From contig JAJRWT010000049.1 of the NCBI GenBank assembly GCA_024276675.1, positions 1 through 42,469 on the forward strand: a DNA stretch of 42,469 bases, read 5' to 3'. The position numbers were made by a program, and so were the translations under genes. The notes under the pieces were generated by a model that saw nothing but the letters and a program-made list of their open reading frames with translations, had not been told where the DNA came from and did no database searches. Origin of the DNA: Myxococcota bacterium. Lineage in GTDB: Bacteria > Myxococcota_A > UBA796 > JAFGLY01. Positions within the stretch are counted from its first letter, which is position 1. Each line of letters starts with the position of its first letter. Positions 33,153 to 41,466 of the stretch are shown piece by piece.

Positions 33153-34222
33153 TCAGCGGCTCCTTCCTGGCTGGCCCCGGGAGTGGGCGGCTGGGGGGGA
33201 ATTACCAGCTTCGTGTACAAGACCGACAGCCTTTCCAACTGCTGCCGGTGCCCTGTCTCCAGCAACGCTTCGGCCGTAGTGTTGACGAGCGTGTCGTCAT
33301 CGTACTGCCTCATGATGCGGTTGGCCGCGACTCTCTCCAGGGCTCCGCCAAGGCCGAACTTTTCCAACAGGAGCAGGTCGGCAGGCAGGGGAAGGGTGGT
33401 CCTGGGGGCGTAGAAAGGCTTTTTCCCCAGGCGAAATGTGGTCAGTGGTCCGGGCGAGCCAGCTTCGAGCGGCTCGGTTGCGCGAAATACGAGGCTGGTT
33501 CCCTTGCCCAGGAGCCTGGAGCGATCACGTGGATGGACCTCTGCCCAGCAATAGAGACCTGGTCGAATACGGGCGGCCCTGACGACATCGACGGGGAAGA
33601 TTCCCGGGAGCATGACGTCCTTCACCGGAAGGGGCCGCCTGGCGGAGGAACCCGTGGAAGCATCCGCCGACTGCAAGAAGGAGCCGGATTCGTCCAGGCG
33701 GAACAACTGGATGGGGCGGGGATCCCCATCGACGAAGATTGCCAACCCATCTACCAGGGCGATGTTGGGGATGTCGGTGGGTAGCTGGACGACGATGCCG
33801 GGTGGGGTGTCCCTGGTCGAGGCGCGGAGCAGGGTGTTGGCCTCGGGAAGAGTGACGAAGTGGGCTCCGGCCAGGTCCAGGATGCAGATGCTGGCGCCCG
33901 GCGCGCCGTCAGGCCAGAGCACGAACTGGTTTGGGGTGGAGAGGGGCAGGGATCGGCTGACCGGTCCGCGCACGGGCAGGTAGCCTTCTGCTCGAACCTC
34001 CACATGGGCTTCTGCCCCCAGCCAGGGGAGCCGGAAGACACCGCTGCTGTCGGTGATGGTTTCAAGGGGGTTGTCAAGCTGTTCCACCCGGGCTGTGGCG
34101 ATGGGGTTTCCCGCCAGGTCCACGACCAGGCCCGATATTTCGTTCCAGGTACAACCCATGTTGGTGCAAGACACGAGCAACACGACGACGAAGGCCAGGA
34201 TTCGAATTGTCTTGTTGTTCAT
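33149..34222 (-). CDS. Lipoprotein with carboxypeptidase regulatory-like domain
   Basis: 357-residue probable lipoprotein. The hydrophobic signal MNNKTIRILAFVVVLLVSC contains candidate lipid-attachment Cys residues at positions 19 and 24. Residues 28-95 form a carboxypeptidase regulatory-like beta-sandwich (ISGLVVDLAGNPIATARVEQ...TDSSGVFRLPWL). The remaining 260 residues are mixed and unrecognised. The ATG at 34222 starts the signal; an in-frame ATG at 34354 lies within the end of the ASST-like gene. It is translationally coupled to the next lipoprotein gene, which suggests that they form a complex. Confidence 0.72.
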   Translation of the reverse strand: MNNKTIRILAFVVVLLVSCTNMGCTWNEISGLVVDLAGNPIATARVEQLDNPLETITDSSGVFRLPWLGAEAHVEVRAEGYLPVRGPVSRSLPLSTPNQFVLWPDGAPGASICILDLAGAHFVTLPEANTLLRASTRDTPPGIVVQLPTDIPNIALVDGLAIFVDGDPRPIQLFRLDESGSFLQSADASTGSSARRPLPVKDVMLPGIFPVDVVRAARIRPGLYCWAEVHPRDRSRLLGKGTSLVFRATEPLEAGSPGPLTTFRLGKKPFYAPRTTLPLPADLLLLEKFGLGGALERVAANRIMRQYDDDTLVNTTAEALLETGHRQQLERLSVLYTKLVIPPQPPTPGASQEGAAE

Positions 34223-34350
34223 TTCATTTGCCTGATTGGCTTGGAACAGGGCTGAAGTTGTCGCAAGGAGAAAGTCCGATAAAGATATCACGAGTGGGAG
34301 AGTCACGCCGAATACCAGCGGGATGCTCCCGTATCGCTGTGCCATCATGA

Positions 34351-35730
34351 TCACGGGGCCAGGGCGTACAGGTCTTCAAGGGGGGTGGTGCGACCAAGGT
34401 AGGTCCCCTCCGCCCAGTAGACCTCCCAGGCCATCTCTCCCCCAGGGGTGATCTCCAGGAGACGGGCTCCAGAGCCCTGGTTGTGAAGGGTGTTGCCTCC
34501 GGCGAGCCTCTGGGCCTCGCCCAGCACCGAGGCCTCCTGGCCCAGGCCCACGCCATGGCTCCACACCTGCCTGAGCGTGGATGACCCGCTGTCCAGCCGG
34601 TATTCACGAACCGCCACCTCTTCGGTGGATGGGCCGGTATGGGTGGAAGTGAGCAAGGTGCCTTCCTGCGTAAAGTTGCCGCCGTGTTGCCAGTAGAAGG
34701 CTGAGTCCCCAGGGTCGAAGCTCCAAGCGCCTTCCATGTGGCCGAAGGTGCGAAGCAACCGACCGCTCCCGTGGTCGATTTCCAGGATGGAATCTGTGGA
34801 GTACAGCGAGAAGAGGAACGTGTCGTCGGCTTCATTCCAGAAAACCGTGTTGGACTGGCAGTAGTCGGAAAGACCAGCAGCATCCTGGAGTTCCTGGCAG
34901 GACCAGATGGTCTTCTGATCACCGTCCAGGGATACCTCTTCCAGGGTCTCCAACTCGTCGCCGAAGGCTCCCCACACTATGGTGCCGCCGGCGATTTCGG
35001 TGAAGGGATGGTGCAGACCCGGCGTGGCCTGGACACCCACCTGCGTGCCGTCGATCTTCAGGCGCACCACCCGGGAAGCGGCCCCGTTGTCGAAAACGGA
35101 CCAGTAACTGTCGTGGTCCACGAGTATTTCGCTGCCGTCCCGGGATGTCTGGGACTGAAGCGTGGTGTACAGCAGGGGGGTCTCCAATGCCCAGACGATT
35201 CTGGCCTGCCGGTCGAAGATGATGGTCCATGAGTCGTAGCCGTCGGTGATGGCCGCCAGGATCCAGGAAAAACCGGTGTCCCACAGCTCTGGTCGAGACA
35301 CCGAAACCTGCGGAACCTGGAGGCCGGGGGGAAAGTCGCCGGTGCGCCCTTGCAGGGTTTCACCCCGCGACAGTCCCTCGCTGCCCTCTTCCAGCAACCT
35401 GAACTCGAAGTCGGTGGCGTAGGGCAGGCCCAGTAGCAGCTCTTCCGCCTGCCCCGCTTCCCGCCGGGTTGGTGGGCTCGTGGACCAGTCCTCGCCCCTG
35501 GGGGCGAACTCCAGGAAGGTGGTGGCGGTGGTATGCTGCTGCCAGGTGACCCGCACCACGGAAGGCAGGTCATCCAGCAGCTCCCATTGCAGCTCCGCCG
35601 GGAACGAGCCCGAATCGAGGCCAGGCCCCGAATCGTTTCCATTTCCCGGTTGACAAGCCCACGGCAGAGCGTTGATCAGGAGAACCGACACCACGTTCCG
35701 GCCCAGGCAGGTTGTTGTCCTACAGTTCAT
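34351..35730 (-). CDS. Arylsulfotransferase (ASST)-like lipoprotein
   Basis: 459-residue probable lipoprotein (LPWAC, Cys at residue 26, then a Gly/Asp/Ser linker). A fibronectin-like segment (about 45-125) is followed by a beta-propeller with the pattern of the arylsulfotransferase family: GLHHPFTEIAGGTIVWG, SNTVFWNEADDTFLFSLYSTDSILEID, and FYWQHGGNFTQEGTLL. In ASST enzymes a propeller His accepts the sulfate. His residues are present at comparable motifs here, but I cannot prove catalytic equivalence. GAGGAG lies before the ATG. It is 128 bases upstream of the lipoprotein pair, in the same direction. Confidence 0.75.
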   Translation of the reverse strand: MNCRTTTCLGRNVVSVLLINALPWACQPGNGNDSGPGLDSGSFPAELQWELLDDLPSVVRVTWQQHTTATTFLEFAPRGEDWSTSPPTRREAGQAEELLLGLPYATDFEFRLLEEGSEGLSRGETLQGRTGDFPPGLQVPQVSVSRPELWDTGFSWILAAITDGYDSWTIIFDRQARIVWALETPLLYTTLQSQTSRDGSEILVDHDSYWSVFDNGAASRVVRLKIDGTQVGVQATPGLHHPFTEIAGGTIVWGAFGDELETLEEVSLDGDQKTIWSCQELQDAAGLSDYCQSNTVFWNEADDTFLFSLYSTDSILEIDHGSGRLLRTFGHMEGAWSFDPGDSAFYWQHGGNFTQEGTLLTSTHTGPSTEEVAVREYRLDSGSSTLRQVWSHGVGLGQEASVLGEAQRLAGGNTLHNQGSGARLLEITPGGEMAWEVYWAEGTYLGRTTPLEDLYALAP

Positions 35731-35787
35731 GGACTCCTCTGATACGAGATAGTTGATCTTGCGCGAACCCCTTCACAACCAGGTACC

Positions 35788-36840
35788 ATGTCCCACCGCA
35801 TCATCGACACCCACTGTGATACCCTCATCAGGGTGCTGGACGAAGGCATCGACCTCTCCCGGGAGCAGCCCGACGGCCACCTGGACCTCCCCCGGTTGGC
35901 CCGAGGCGGCGTGGGCTGCCAGGTTTTCGCGTGCTTCGTCACCCGGGCGGAACATGGCAGACATGTGACCCGCAGGGCCCTTGACATGCTGGGAGCCGGC
36001 GCGGCCCTGGAGCGGCTGCCCGGGGTGCTGATCCCCCGCTCCCGCGCCCAGCTCGCCGGCCTGCAAGACAGCCCCCGGCAGGTCGGCGTACTCCTGGCCG
36101 TGGAGGGCGGCGACTCCCTGGACGGCGACCTGTCGGTACTGGACACCTTCAAGGAGCTGGGCGTCTGCTACCTGACCATGGCCTGGAACGACAACGAACT
36201 CTGCGGCAGCAGCTTCGGCCGGAACTTCGGCCTCACCAGCCTGGGCCGCGAGGTGGTTCGCAGGATGAACCAGCTCTCCATGCTGGTGGATGTCTCTCAC
36301 ATGGCCGACGCCGCCTTCGACGACCTGGCCAGGCTCACCGACGCCCCCTTCATCGCCAGTCACTCCAACTGCCGTGAGCTGTGCAGCTCGCCCCGCAATC
36401 TCACCGACCGCCAGATACGCGAAATCGCCGCTCGGGGCGGTGCCGTGGGAGTGTTGATGGCTCCCGGATTCCTGAGCGAGCAGTACCGGCAGGCCGAGGC
36501 ACCCGTCATCGCCCGCCACGCCCAGAAGGCCGGGGGCCATCCCCGCCGCCTGCGTCTGGCCATGGAACGGGCGCGCCAGGAGATGGCCCATGTCCCCCTC
36601 CCCACCGCCGAAGCCATCCTCCGGCACCTGGAACACCTGGCGGAAGTGGGCGGCATCGGCTGCGCCGCGCTGGGGAGCGACTTCGACGGCATCCCCATCC
36701 TTCCCTCGGGCATCCAGGATTGCTCCGACTACCAGGGCATCCCGCAGATGCTGGCCCACCGTGGCTGGTCCCCCCGGGAAATCCACGCGGTGTGCTGGGG
36801 CAACTGGGAGAGGGTCCTGGGCAGCACCTTCCAGGAGTGA
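35788..36840 (+). CDS. Membrane dipeptidase (peptidase M19)
   Basis: 350-residue dizinc peptidase of the renal dipeptidase family, which hydrolyses L,D- or L,L-dipeptides. Metal ligands are visible: DTHCDT (H9, D11), AVEGG (E106), VDVSHM (H171), SHSNCR (H192), plus GSDFDG near the C-terminus. There is no signal peptide, so unlike the mammalian enzyme it is probably cytoplasmic. Length is typical of bacterial members. AGGT lies upstream of the ATG. It diverges from the ASST-like gene across 57 bases. A 9-bp tandem array begins 22 bases after its stop. Confidence 0.92.
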   Translation: MSHRIIDTHCDTLIRVLDEGIDLSREQPDGHLDLPRLARGGVGCQVFACFVTRAEHGRHVTRRALDMLGAGAALERLPGVLIPRSRAQLAGLQDSPRQVGVLLAVEGGDSLDGDLSVLDTFKELGVCYLTMAWNDNELCGSSFGRNFGLTSLGREVVRRMNQLSMLVDVSHMADAAFDDLARLTDAPFIASHSNCRELCSSPRNLTDRQIREIAARGGAVGVLMAPGFLSEQYRQAEAPVIARHAQKAGGHPRRLRLAMERARQEMAHVPLPTAEAILRHLEHLAEVGGIGCAALGSDFDGIPILPSGIQDCSDYQGIPQMLAHRGWSPREIHAVCWGNWERVLGSTFQE

Positions 36841-36862
36841 ACCCGCAGCATCACGTTGCTCC

Positions 36863-36988
36863 GGCACGACGGGCACGACGGGCAAGGCGGGCAAGGCGGG
36901 CAAGGCGGGCAAGGCGGGCACGACGGGCAAGGCGGGCACGACGGGCAAGGCGGGCACGACGGGCAAGGCGGGCACGACGGGCAAGGCG
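36863..36988. repeat. 9-bp tandem array of two unit types (14 units)
   Basis: Fourteen 9-mers follow each other without interruption: A = GGCACGACG and B = GGCAAGGCG, in the order AABBBBABABABAB. One plus-strand frame reads collagen-like Gly-X-Y (HDG/QGG) and the minus strand reads Pro/Val/Ala/Leu repeats, with no stop in any frame. It lies in the 201-base gap between the M19 gene and the giant disordered protein gene. No ribosome-binding site or gene context supports translation. Confidence 0.95.
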
Positions 36989-37041
36989 GGCAGGAGCCGG
37001 CTATCGCGCCTCGCTGCGGAGCAGGTTCTCCAGGCGGCCTC

Positions 37042-40000
37042 TTAGATCAACAGGTAGGAGTCGCCATCCCGGGGTTCGCCCATGGAGCGCTCCCTGCGAA
37101 GCTCCATCTCACGAGAGACGAGTTCCCATACTTGCCGGGTGAGCTGCTCCACGGCGGCGGAGGCCGCGGCCCGATCCTGGGAGGATTCCGCCTGGAGGGA
37201 GTTTGGGCTGCCCGCGGTGGCACCGGCGGGGGTGGGTTCCGCCGCGCCCTCGCTCCGGGCGACGGGAGAGTCCTCGGCCATTCGCACCTGGCTGCGTGCC
37301 TGGGAGAGACGCCCCTCCAACTCCACCAGGTGAACCAGGTCCTGGAGCCTGGTCACCAGTTGCACGACCTGCTGGGGGGCCGTCGGCCCCGGTGGCGCCG
37401 CTCCGGGGAGCGCGGTGGTGGGGCTGGGCGCGGCCGGTCGCTGGTCCCCACCTTGGCCGGCCCTGCGCAGTGGAGTGGTGGTGGGGCTGGGCGCGGCTGG
37501 CCTGATGTCGCGGCCATGCCTGGCACCCTCGCCGGTTCCGGCAAGGCGGTCCCGCAGACGGAGCAGGGCTTTGCCCGTGGTGGAGGGGATACGGATTCCA
37601 CCGGGCCTGGATGCCTGGGCGATGATGGCTTCCAGCAGCTCCGTCGGCTGCTTGGAGCCGGACATGGCCTGGAAGAGCTGCTTCAGGGCGTTGTCCGTGC
37701 GCGGTCCTGCTTCGCCGATACCTGGCGCCGGGGTGGATTCCTGGCGTGCGAGGAGGCTGATGGCCTGGCGACCGAGATGCGGCACCGGGTGTGTGCCGGC
37801 GGCGCGCCGGGCCAGGAGCCTTGCCGCCGGGATACGGGCGGTTTGTCCCTGGGCAGAGGCTGGCGAGACGGAGCCGGGGGCACGGGCGGCCCGTCCTTGG
37901 GCAGAGGCTGGCGAGACGGAGCCGGGGGCACGGGCGGCCCGTCCTTGGGCAGAGTAGGGCGAGACGGAGCCGGGGGCACGGGCGGCCCCTCCTTGGGCAG
38001 AGTAGGGCGAGACGGAGCCAGGGGCACGGGCGGCCCGTCCTTGGGCAGAGTAGGGCGAGACGGAGCCGGGGGCAACCTCGCGTGGCTGCCCTGGGAGCCT
38101 GGGAGTAGATCTCCCGGCAGACGGGGGGCTGGTCCCATGCCCCGAAAAACGGGCGAAGGCCATGGCCCGTTCACCAGGGTACACGCGAGGAAATCGCGGC
38201 CCCAATCCGCCGGCCACGGGAGCCGCGGCCAGCGGGGCCATGCTGGTGGCTTCCAGCAGGTGGCGTGGGGCGAGACCGGCAGCAGCAGGTTGGGCCCCGA
38301 GACCGGAGCGTTGCCCCTGGCGAGCCTGGGTCGGGAGCCACCGGGGAAGTGATGTGAGAGCTTCCCCATCCTGGTGAGACTCTGCCCGCTCATCCTGGTG
38401 AGACTCTGCCCGCCCCCGGGGAGCGGGTGTCCAGCGGTCCATGGACCGGGGCAATGGCAGGATCCGGCTCTGCGGGCCGAGCCCGGGCGGCGAAGGGGCC
38501 CGAAGGTACCGGCTCGGGACGGTGCGGGGGGGAGCGGAGAGCAACGAACGGCGATACGGCCACCTTGAATCCACGCGAAGGGCTGCCTGCCCCGTGGCGG
38601 GAAGGGGGATGGATGCTGGCGGACGGGAAACGGTCCCTGCCGGCGCCGCCGAACCCCGCTGGAGCGCGGGCTCCTGGAGAGGCTGGACACCCCGAAGATT
38701 GGCCATGAACGGAGCCCGGACCGTGGGACCGTGTATTGCGGTGGGGTCTGGGACCAGGGGCGGCAGGCGAGTGATGGGAGCCGGGGAGATGTGCGCGGCT
38801 GGAGTGGGAGCCGGAACCGAGGGGTGGAGGGGAAGGTCGAAACGTGCGAACGAGGACCCGTGCGCTCCTGGAGGCGTCGGGAAATAGGCTGCACTGAACA
38901 GCCGGCTCAAGCCATCACGATGGGCGCCAGGCGAGTAGCGAGCCTGGCCTTCGGTCATATCGGGCGTTGATGGGGCATTTAGATAGGTTGTAACGCTGGA
39001 TGACGCCCAGGACGGGGCGCGGTAGCCACCGGCGACCTGCGGCAGGTGTGAGGTTTCCCCGGCGGGGCCCCGGGGCGTTCCTGGTGTTTCTGGTGAAAGA
39101 GCGGGAGCCACGGGCAAAAAGGCTGCCGAAGGCTGCCGGCTCGTGGCGTAGCGAGGGGCCTTCCGCAGCAGGGGTGGGCTTTCCCCTGGGCTCCTGGCCA
39201 GCAAATGGCTGAAGGCCGGGCTGGCTCCAGGAAGCTGGAAGTGCGGACGGTCGGCGCTGGGCGCCAGGGCCATGGCTCGTTGGAAAGCTGCCGCGGCGCC
39301 ACCGGAGAGAGGTGATTGGCTGAAGGCGGGCCCCTCCATGCCCGGGCTGACCATGCCCGGGCTGGCCATGGACCGGGACGACAGGTGACCATGAACCGTG
39401 CGGGCCATGGGGTGCGTGGCGGGTGGAGAGGGACTGGCTGCCACGGCGCCGATGGTGCGTCGTGCCTCCGTGGCTGGCGGCTCTTGCAGGTAACCAAGCC
39501 CCCTCGCCCGGGACTGTTGGGAAACTATTCGACCCTGGACCGGGGATGGCGGGATTGCCAACCGAGCTGCCACGGCAGCGGGAATGGGCGCCGGGCCCAT
39601 GGGCTGGAGGGCGCCGGGCCGAGGCGAAAGCGATGGCCGCGGCTGTTGGGCGGGCGAGGTGCCTGGCCGGCGAGCCGGTGGCGGGGAGATTTCCGGAATG
39701 TGGCCTGGGATTGGAGACGGCGCAGGAATACGCGGTTCCAGAGAAACCACCGGAAACGACATGGTGCCCAGTGGGCGCAAAGCGAGGCGAGGGCGACGCC
39801 GGCTCCCGTCCCCATGGCTCCCGGTGATGGCCGGGAAACCGGTATCTTCGACGCGGGGCGTGCCGGTGGCCAGGTGGATGCCGAGCTGAGCGCCGGGCCG
39901 GGTGGCGTAGGGCCGGCCCCAGGTGCCGGGCGACAGCGGCGCTGCCCCCAGGATCGAGAACCCGCCGGGGCTCTGGCCCGGTGCAGGAGCGGCAGGCCGG

Positions 40001-40896
40001 AGCAATCTGCTGCCGGCGTGGATCGTGGAACCAGGTTGCTGCCCCGAAAACGATGCCTGCCCCGGGGCCTGCCGCCCCTGGACGAAGGGGGAGCCATGTT
40101 GGACAAACTGGAAAGGAGGAGAGTAGCGGAGCAGAACTGGCCGCGCCGCGGGGCTGCTACCAACGCCAGGTTCCGGGAGATGGACAGACACCGGCACGGC
40201 AGATGCCGGGGCGAGGCCGACCCCAACAAGGGGCCGGGTGGCAGGTTCCGACGCGGAAGCCACGGGGGGGAGCCCGGCCCCAACAAGGGGCCGGGACAGG
40301 GCGGCGCCCATGCCATACGAGGCGGGCGCAGGTTGCTGGCGGGCTTCGGGGTGAAGCAGCGATGAAAGGCCGGTGGAAGTCGCTTTGCCAGGTGCGATCC
40401 AAGAACCGTGGGCGGAGTACGGGGAGGCCTGCGCCTGGCGAGAGGGAGCAAAGGCCAGCCTTGGGACGGATGACGCCCCGGCCCGGCGGCGAGACACGGC
40501 GCCCGTGGTGGGGGCTTCGGGTTCTGGGAGCACAAAGGAAAAGCCGGGAGGCGAAATTGGATACCGGAAGGCCGAGGAGGCGGGAAACTCCGGGTAACGG
40601 TCCATGCGCCCAAGGCAGGCCAGCATGTGCCAGCCAGGCGAGTATCCGCGGCTCGCATCGGCACGTTCCAGCAACCTGCCGAGCAGCTTCCGGCCGGTCT
40701 GGCCGGCCGGGAATCCCGCCCTGGAACGTGTTGAGCCAGGTGGGGAGGCCTCTGCGCGCTGCAACAAGTGGGGAAGCGCGCTGGAGCGGCCCAAGGCGGA
40801 ATCGGTGGCGGAGCCGCCCCCTGGCAAGGTGCGATGCACGAAGGCCTCGGCCTTCCGGGCCAAAGTTTGCCCGTATGTGGGCGCGTTCGATGGCAT
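37042..40896 (-). CDS. Giant Pro/Ala/Ser-rich disordered protein, function unknown
   Basis: 1284 residues, no signal peptide and no membrane segment. Almost all of it is disordered: rich in Pro, Ala, Ser, Gly and Arg. It includes five 16-residue repeats (APGSVSPYSAQGRAAR type, about residues 941-1020) and an ESHQDERAESHQDGEA duplication. Only the C-terminus looks folded: 1068-1121 (TDNALKQLFQAM..., ELLEAIIAQAS), an amphipathic helix at 1176-1207 and a final helix (AVEQLTRQVWELVSREMELR) at about 1248-1274. A good AAGGAA site precedes the ATG. The layout, a long unstructured region with a helical C-terminal anchor, suggests a scaffold or tape-like role. The short terminal helix recalls accessory proteins of phage-tail-like injection loci, but no such genes are here. 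Confidence 0.7.
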   Translation of the reverse strand: MPSNAPTYGQTLARKAEAFVHRTLPGGGSATDSALGRSSALPHLLQRAEASPPGSTRSRAGFPAGQTGRKLLGRLLERADASRGYSPGWHMLACLGRMDRYPEFPASSAFRYPISPPGFSFVLPEPEAPTTGAVSRRRAGASSVPRLAFAPSRQAQASPYSAHGSWIAPGKATSTGLSSLLHPEARQQPAPASYGMGAALSRPLVGAGLPPVASASEPATRPLVGVGLAPASAVPVSVHLPEPGVGSSPAARPVLLRYSPPFQFVQHGSPFVQGRQAPGQASFSGQQPGSTIHAGSRLLRPAAPAPGQSPGGFSILGAAPLSPGTWGRPYATRPGAQLGIHLATGTPRVEDTGFPAITGSHGDGSRRRPRLALRPLGTMSFPVVSLEPRIPAPSPIPGHIPEISPPPARRPGTSPAQQPRPSLSPRPGALQPMGPAPIPAAVAARLAIPPSPVQGRIVSQQSRARGLGYLQEPPATEARRTIGAVAASPSPPATHPMARTVHGHLSSRSMASPGMVSPGMEGPAFSQSPLSGGAAAAFQRAMALAPSADRPHFQLPGASPAFSHLLARSPGESPPLLRKAPRYATSRQPSAAFLPVAPALSPETPGTPRGPAGETSHLPQVAGGYRAPSWASSSVTTYLNAPSTPDMTEGQARYSPGAHRDGLSRLFSAAYFPTPPGAHGSSFARFDLPLHPSVPAPTPAAHISPAPITRLPPLVPDPTAIHGPTVRAPFMANLRGVQPLQEPALQRGSAAPAGTVSRPPASIPLPATGQAALRVDSRWPYRRSLLSAPPRTVPSRYLRAPSPPGLGPQSRILPLPRSMDRWTPAPRGRAESHQDERAESHQDGEALTSLPRWLPTQARQGQRSGLGAQPAAAGLAPRHLLEATSMAPLAAAPVAGGLGPRFPRVYPGERAMAFARFSGHGTSPPSAGRSTPRLPGQPREVAPGSVSPYSAQGRAARAPGSVSPYSAQGGAARAPGSVSPYSAQGRAARAPGSVSPASAQGRAARAPGSVSPASAQGQTARIPAARLLARRAAGTHPVPHLGRQAISLLARQESTPAPGIGEAGPRTDNALKQLFQAMSGSKQPTELLEAIIAQASRPGGIRIPSTTGKALLRLRDRLAGTGEGARHGRDIRPAAPSPTTTPLRRAGQGGDQRPAAPSPTTALPGAAPPGPTAPQQVVQLVTRLQDLVHLVELEGRLSQARSQVRMAEDSPVARSEGAAEPTPAGATAGSPNSLQAESSQDRAAASAAVEQLTRQVWELVSREMELRRERSMGEPRDGDSYLLI
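37835..38074 (-). repeat. Five 48-bp tandem repeats in the disordered protein gene
   Basis: Units start at 37835, 37883, 37931, 37979 and 38027. They encode the 16-residue repeat with the Pro-Gly-Ser-Val-Ser-Pro core. The DNA is nearly identical, including synonymous sites, so the expansion is recent. The multiple-of-three period keeps the frame. Confidence 0.9.
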
Positions 40897-41052
40897 CTCG
40901 CGTTCCTTCCCCTGTGCTGTTCCGATACCGCGTGCTGGTGACGGGATGGGCTCTTCGTATATCTACCACAGCTTCCGCACTCACAAAACATAGATCCGTT
41001 CCGGCGAACGTGAAGAGCGATCCCGGAGCCCCGGTCAAAAAATTCGTGGCTC

Positions 41053-41466
41053 CTATTCACCCATGATCGTGACCACTACCTGCCTGACCTTTCGGGGCCC
41101 GTCGAAGTCGCACAGGAACACGTTCTGCCAGGTAGAAAGCAGCAGCTTCCCCTCGCGCACGGGAATGGTCTCGCTGGGCCCCACCAACCCGGCCTTGATG
41201 TGGGCGGCGCCGTTGTCGTCGATCCTGTCATGGCGCCACCGGCCACCGGGCACGAGCCCGGAGAGGCAGTCCAGTACATCCAGGGCGATATTGGGATCGG
41301 CGTTCTCCTGGATCATGACAGCCGCGGTGGCGCCCATGGCGTAGATGTGGCAGACGCCATTTTCTATGCCGGATTTTCCAACCTGGTGGCGGAGTCGGGA
41401 CGTGATGTCCACCAGTTCCTGGGAACTGTTCGTGGTCACTGGAAAAGACGAATTGAACATGGCCAT
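41053..41466 (-). CDS. yjbQ: YjbQ/UPF0047 family protein
   Basis: 137-residue cytoplasmic protein of the UPF0047 family; some members have weak thiamine-phosphate synthase activity and the real role is unclear. The family segments are IQENADPNIALDVLDCL, DDNGAAHIKAGLVGPSETIPV, LLLSTWQNVFLCDFDGPRKVRQV. The canonical HT(T/S)A motif reads GATAA here, so the conserved His is Gly. STWQ replaces GTWQ. The start at 41466 has GGAG 6 bases upstream. The open frame extends 145 codons further but only through REP-like sequence. It lies 156 bases upstream of the giant protein gene, in the same direction. Confidence 0.88.
   Translation of the reverse strand: MAMFNSSFPVTTNSSQELVDITSRLRHQVGKSGIENGVCHIYAMGATAAVMIQENADPNIALDVLDCLSGLVPGGRWRHDRIDDNGAAHIKAGLVGPSETIPVREGKLLLSTWQNVFLCDFDGPRKVRQVVVTIMGE

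Noticed and set aside
35773..36984. 403-codon minus-strand frame with Pro/Val/Ala/Leu repeats
   Set aside because: It is antisense to the M19 dipeptidase; its repeats are the 9-bp array read backwards.
36856..38352. Collagen-like Gly-X-Y protein on the plus strand
   Set aside because: The Gly-X-Y part is only the 9-bp array. The rest is antisense to the giant disordered gene, and no ribosome-binding site is seen.
39525..41060. 511-codon minus-strand frame overlapping the giant gene
   Set aside because: It is in a different frame, starts inside yjbQ-flanking sequence, has no good ribosome-binding site and resembles a composition-driven shadow.
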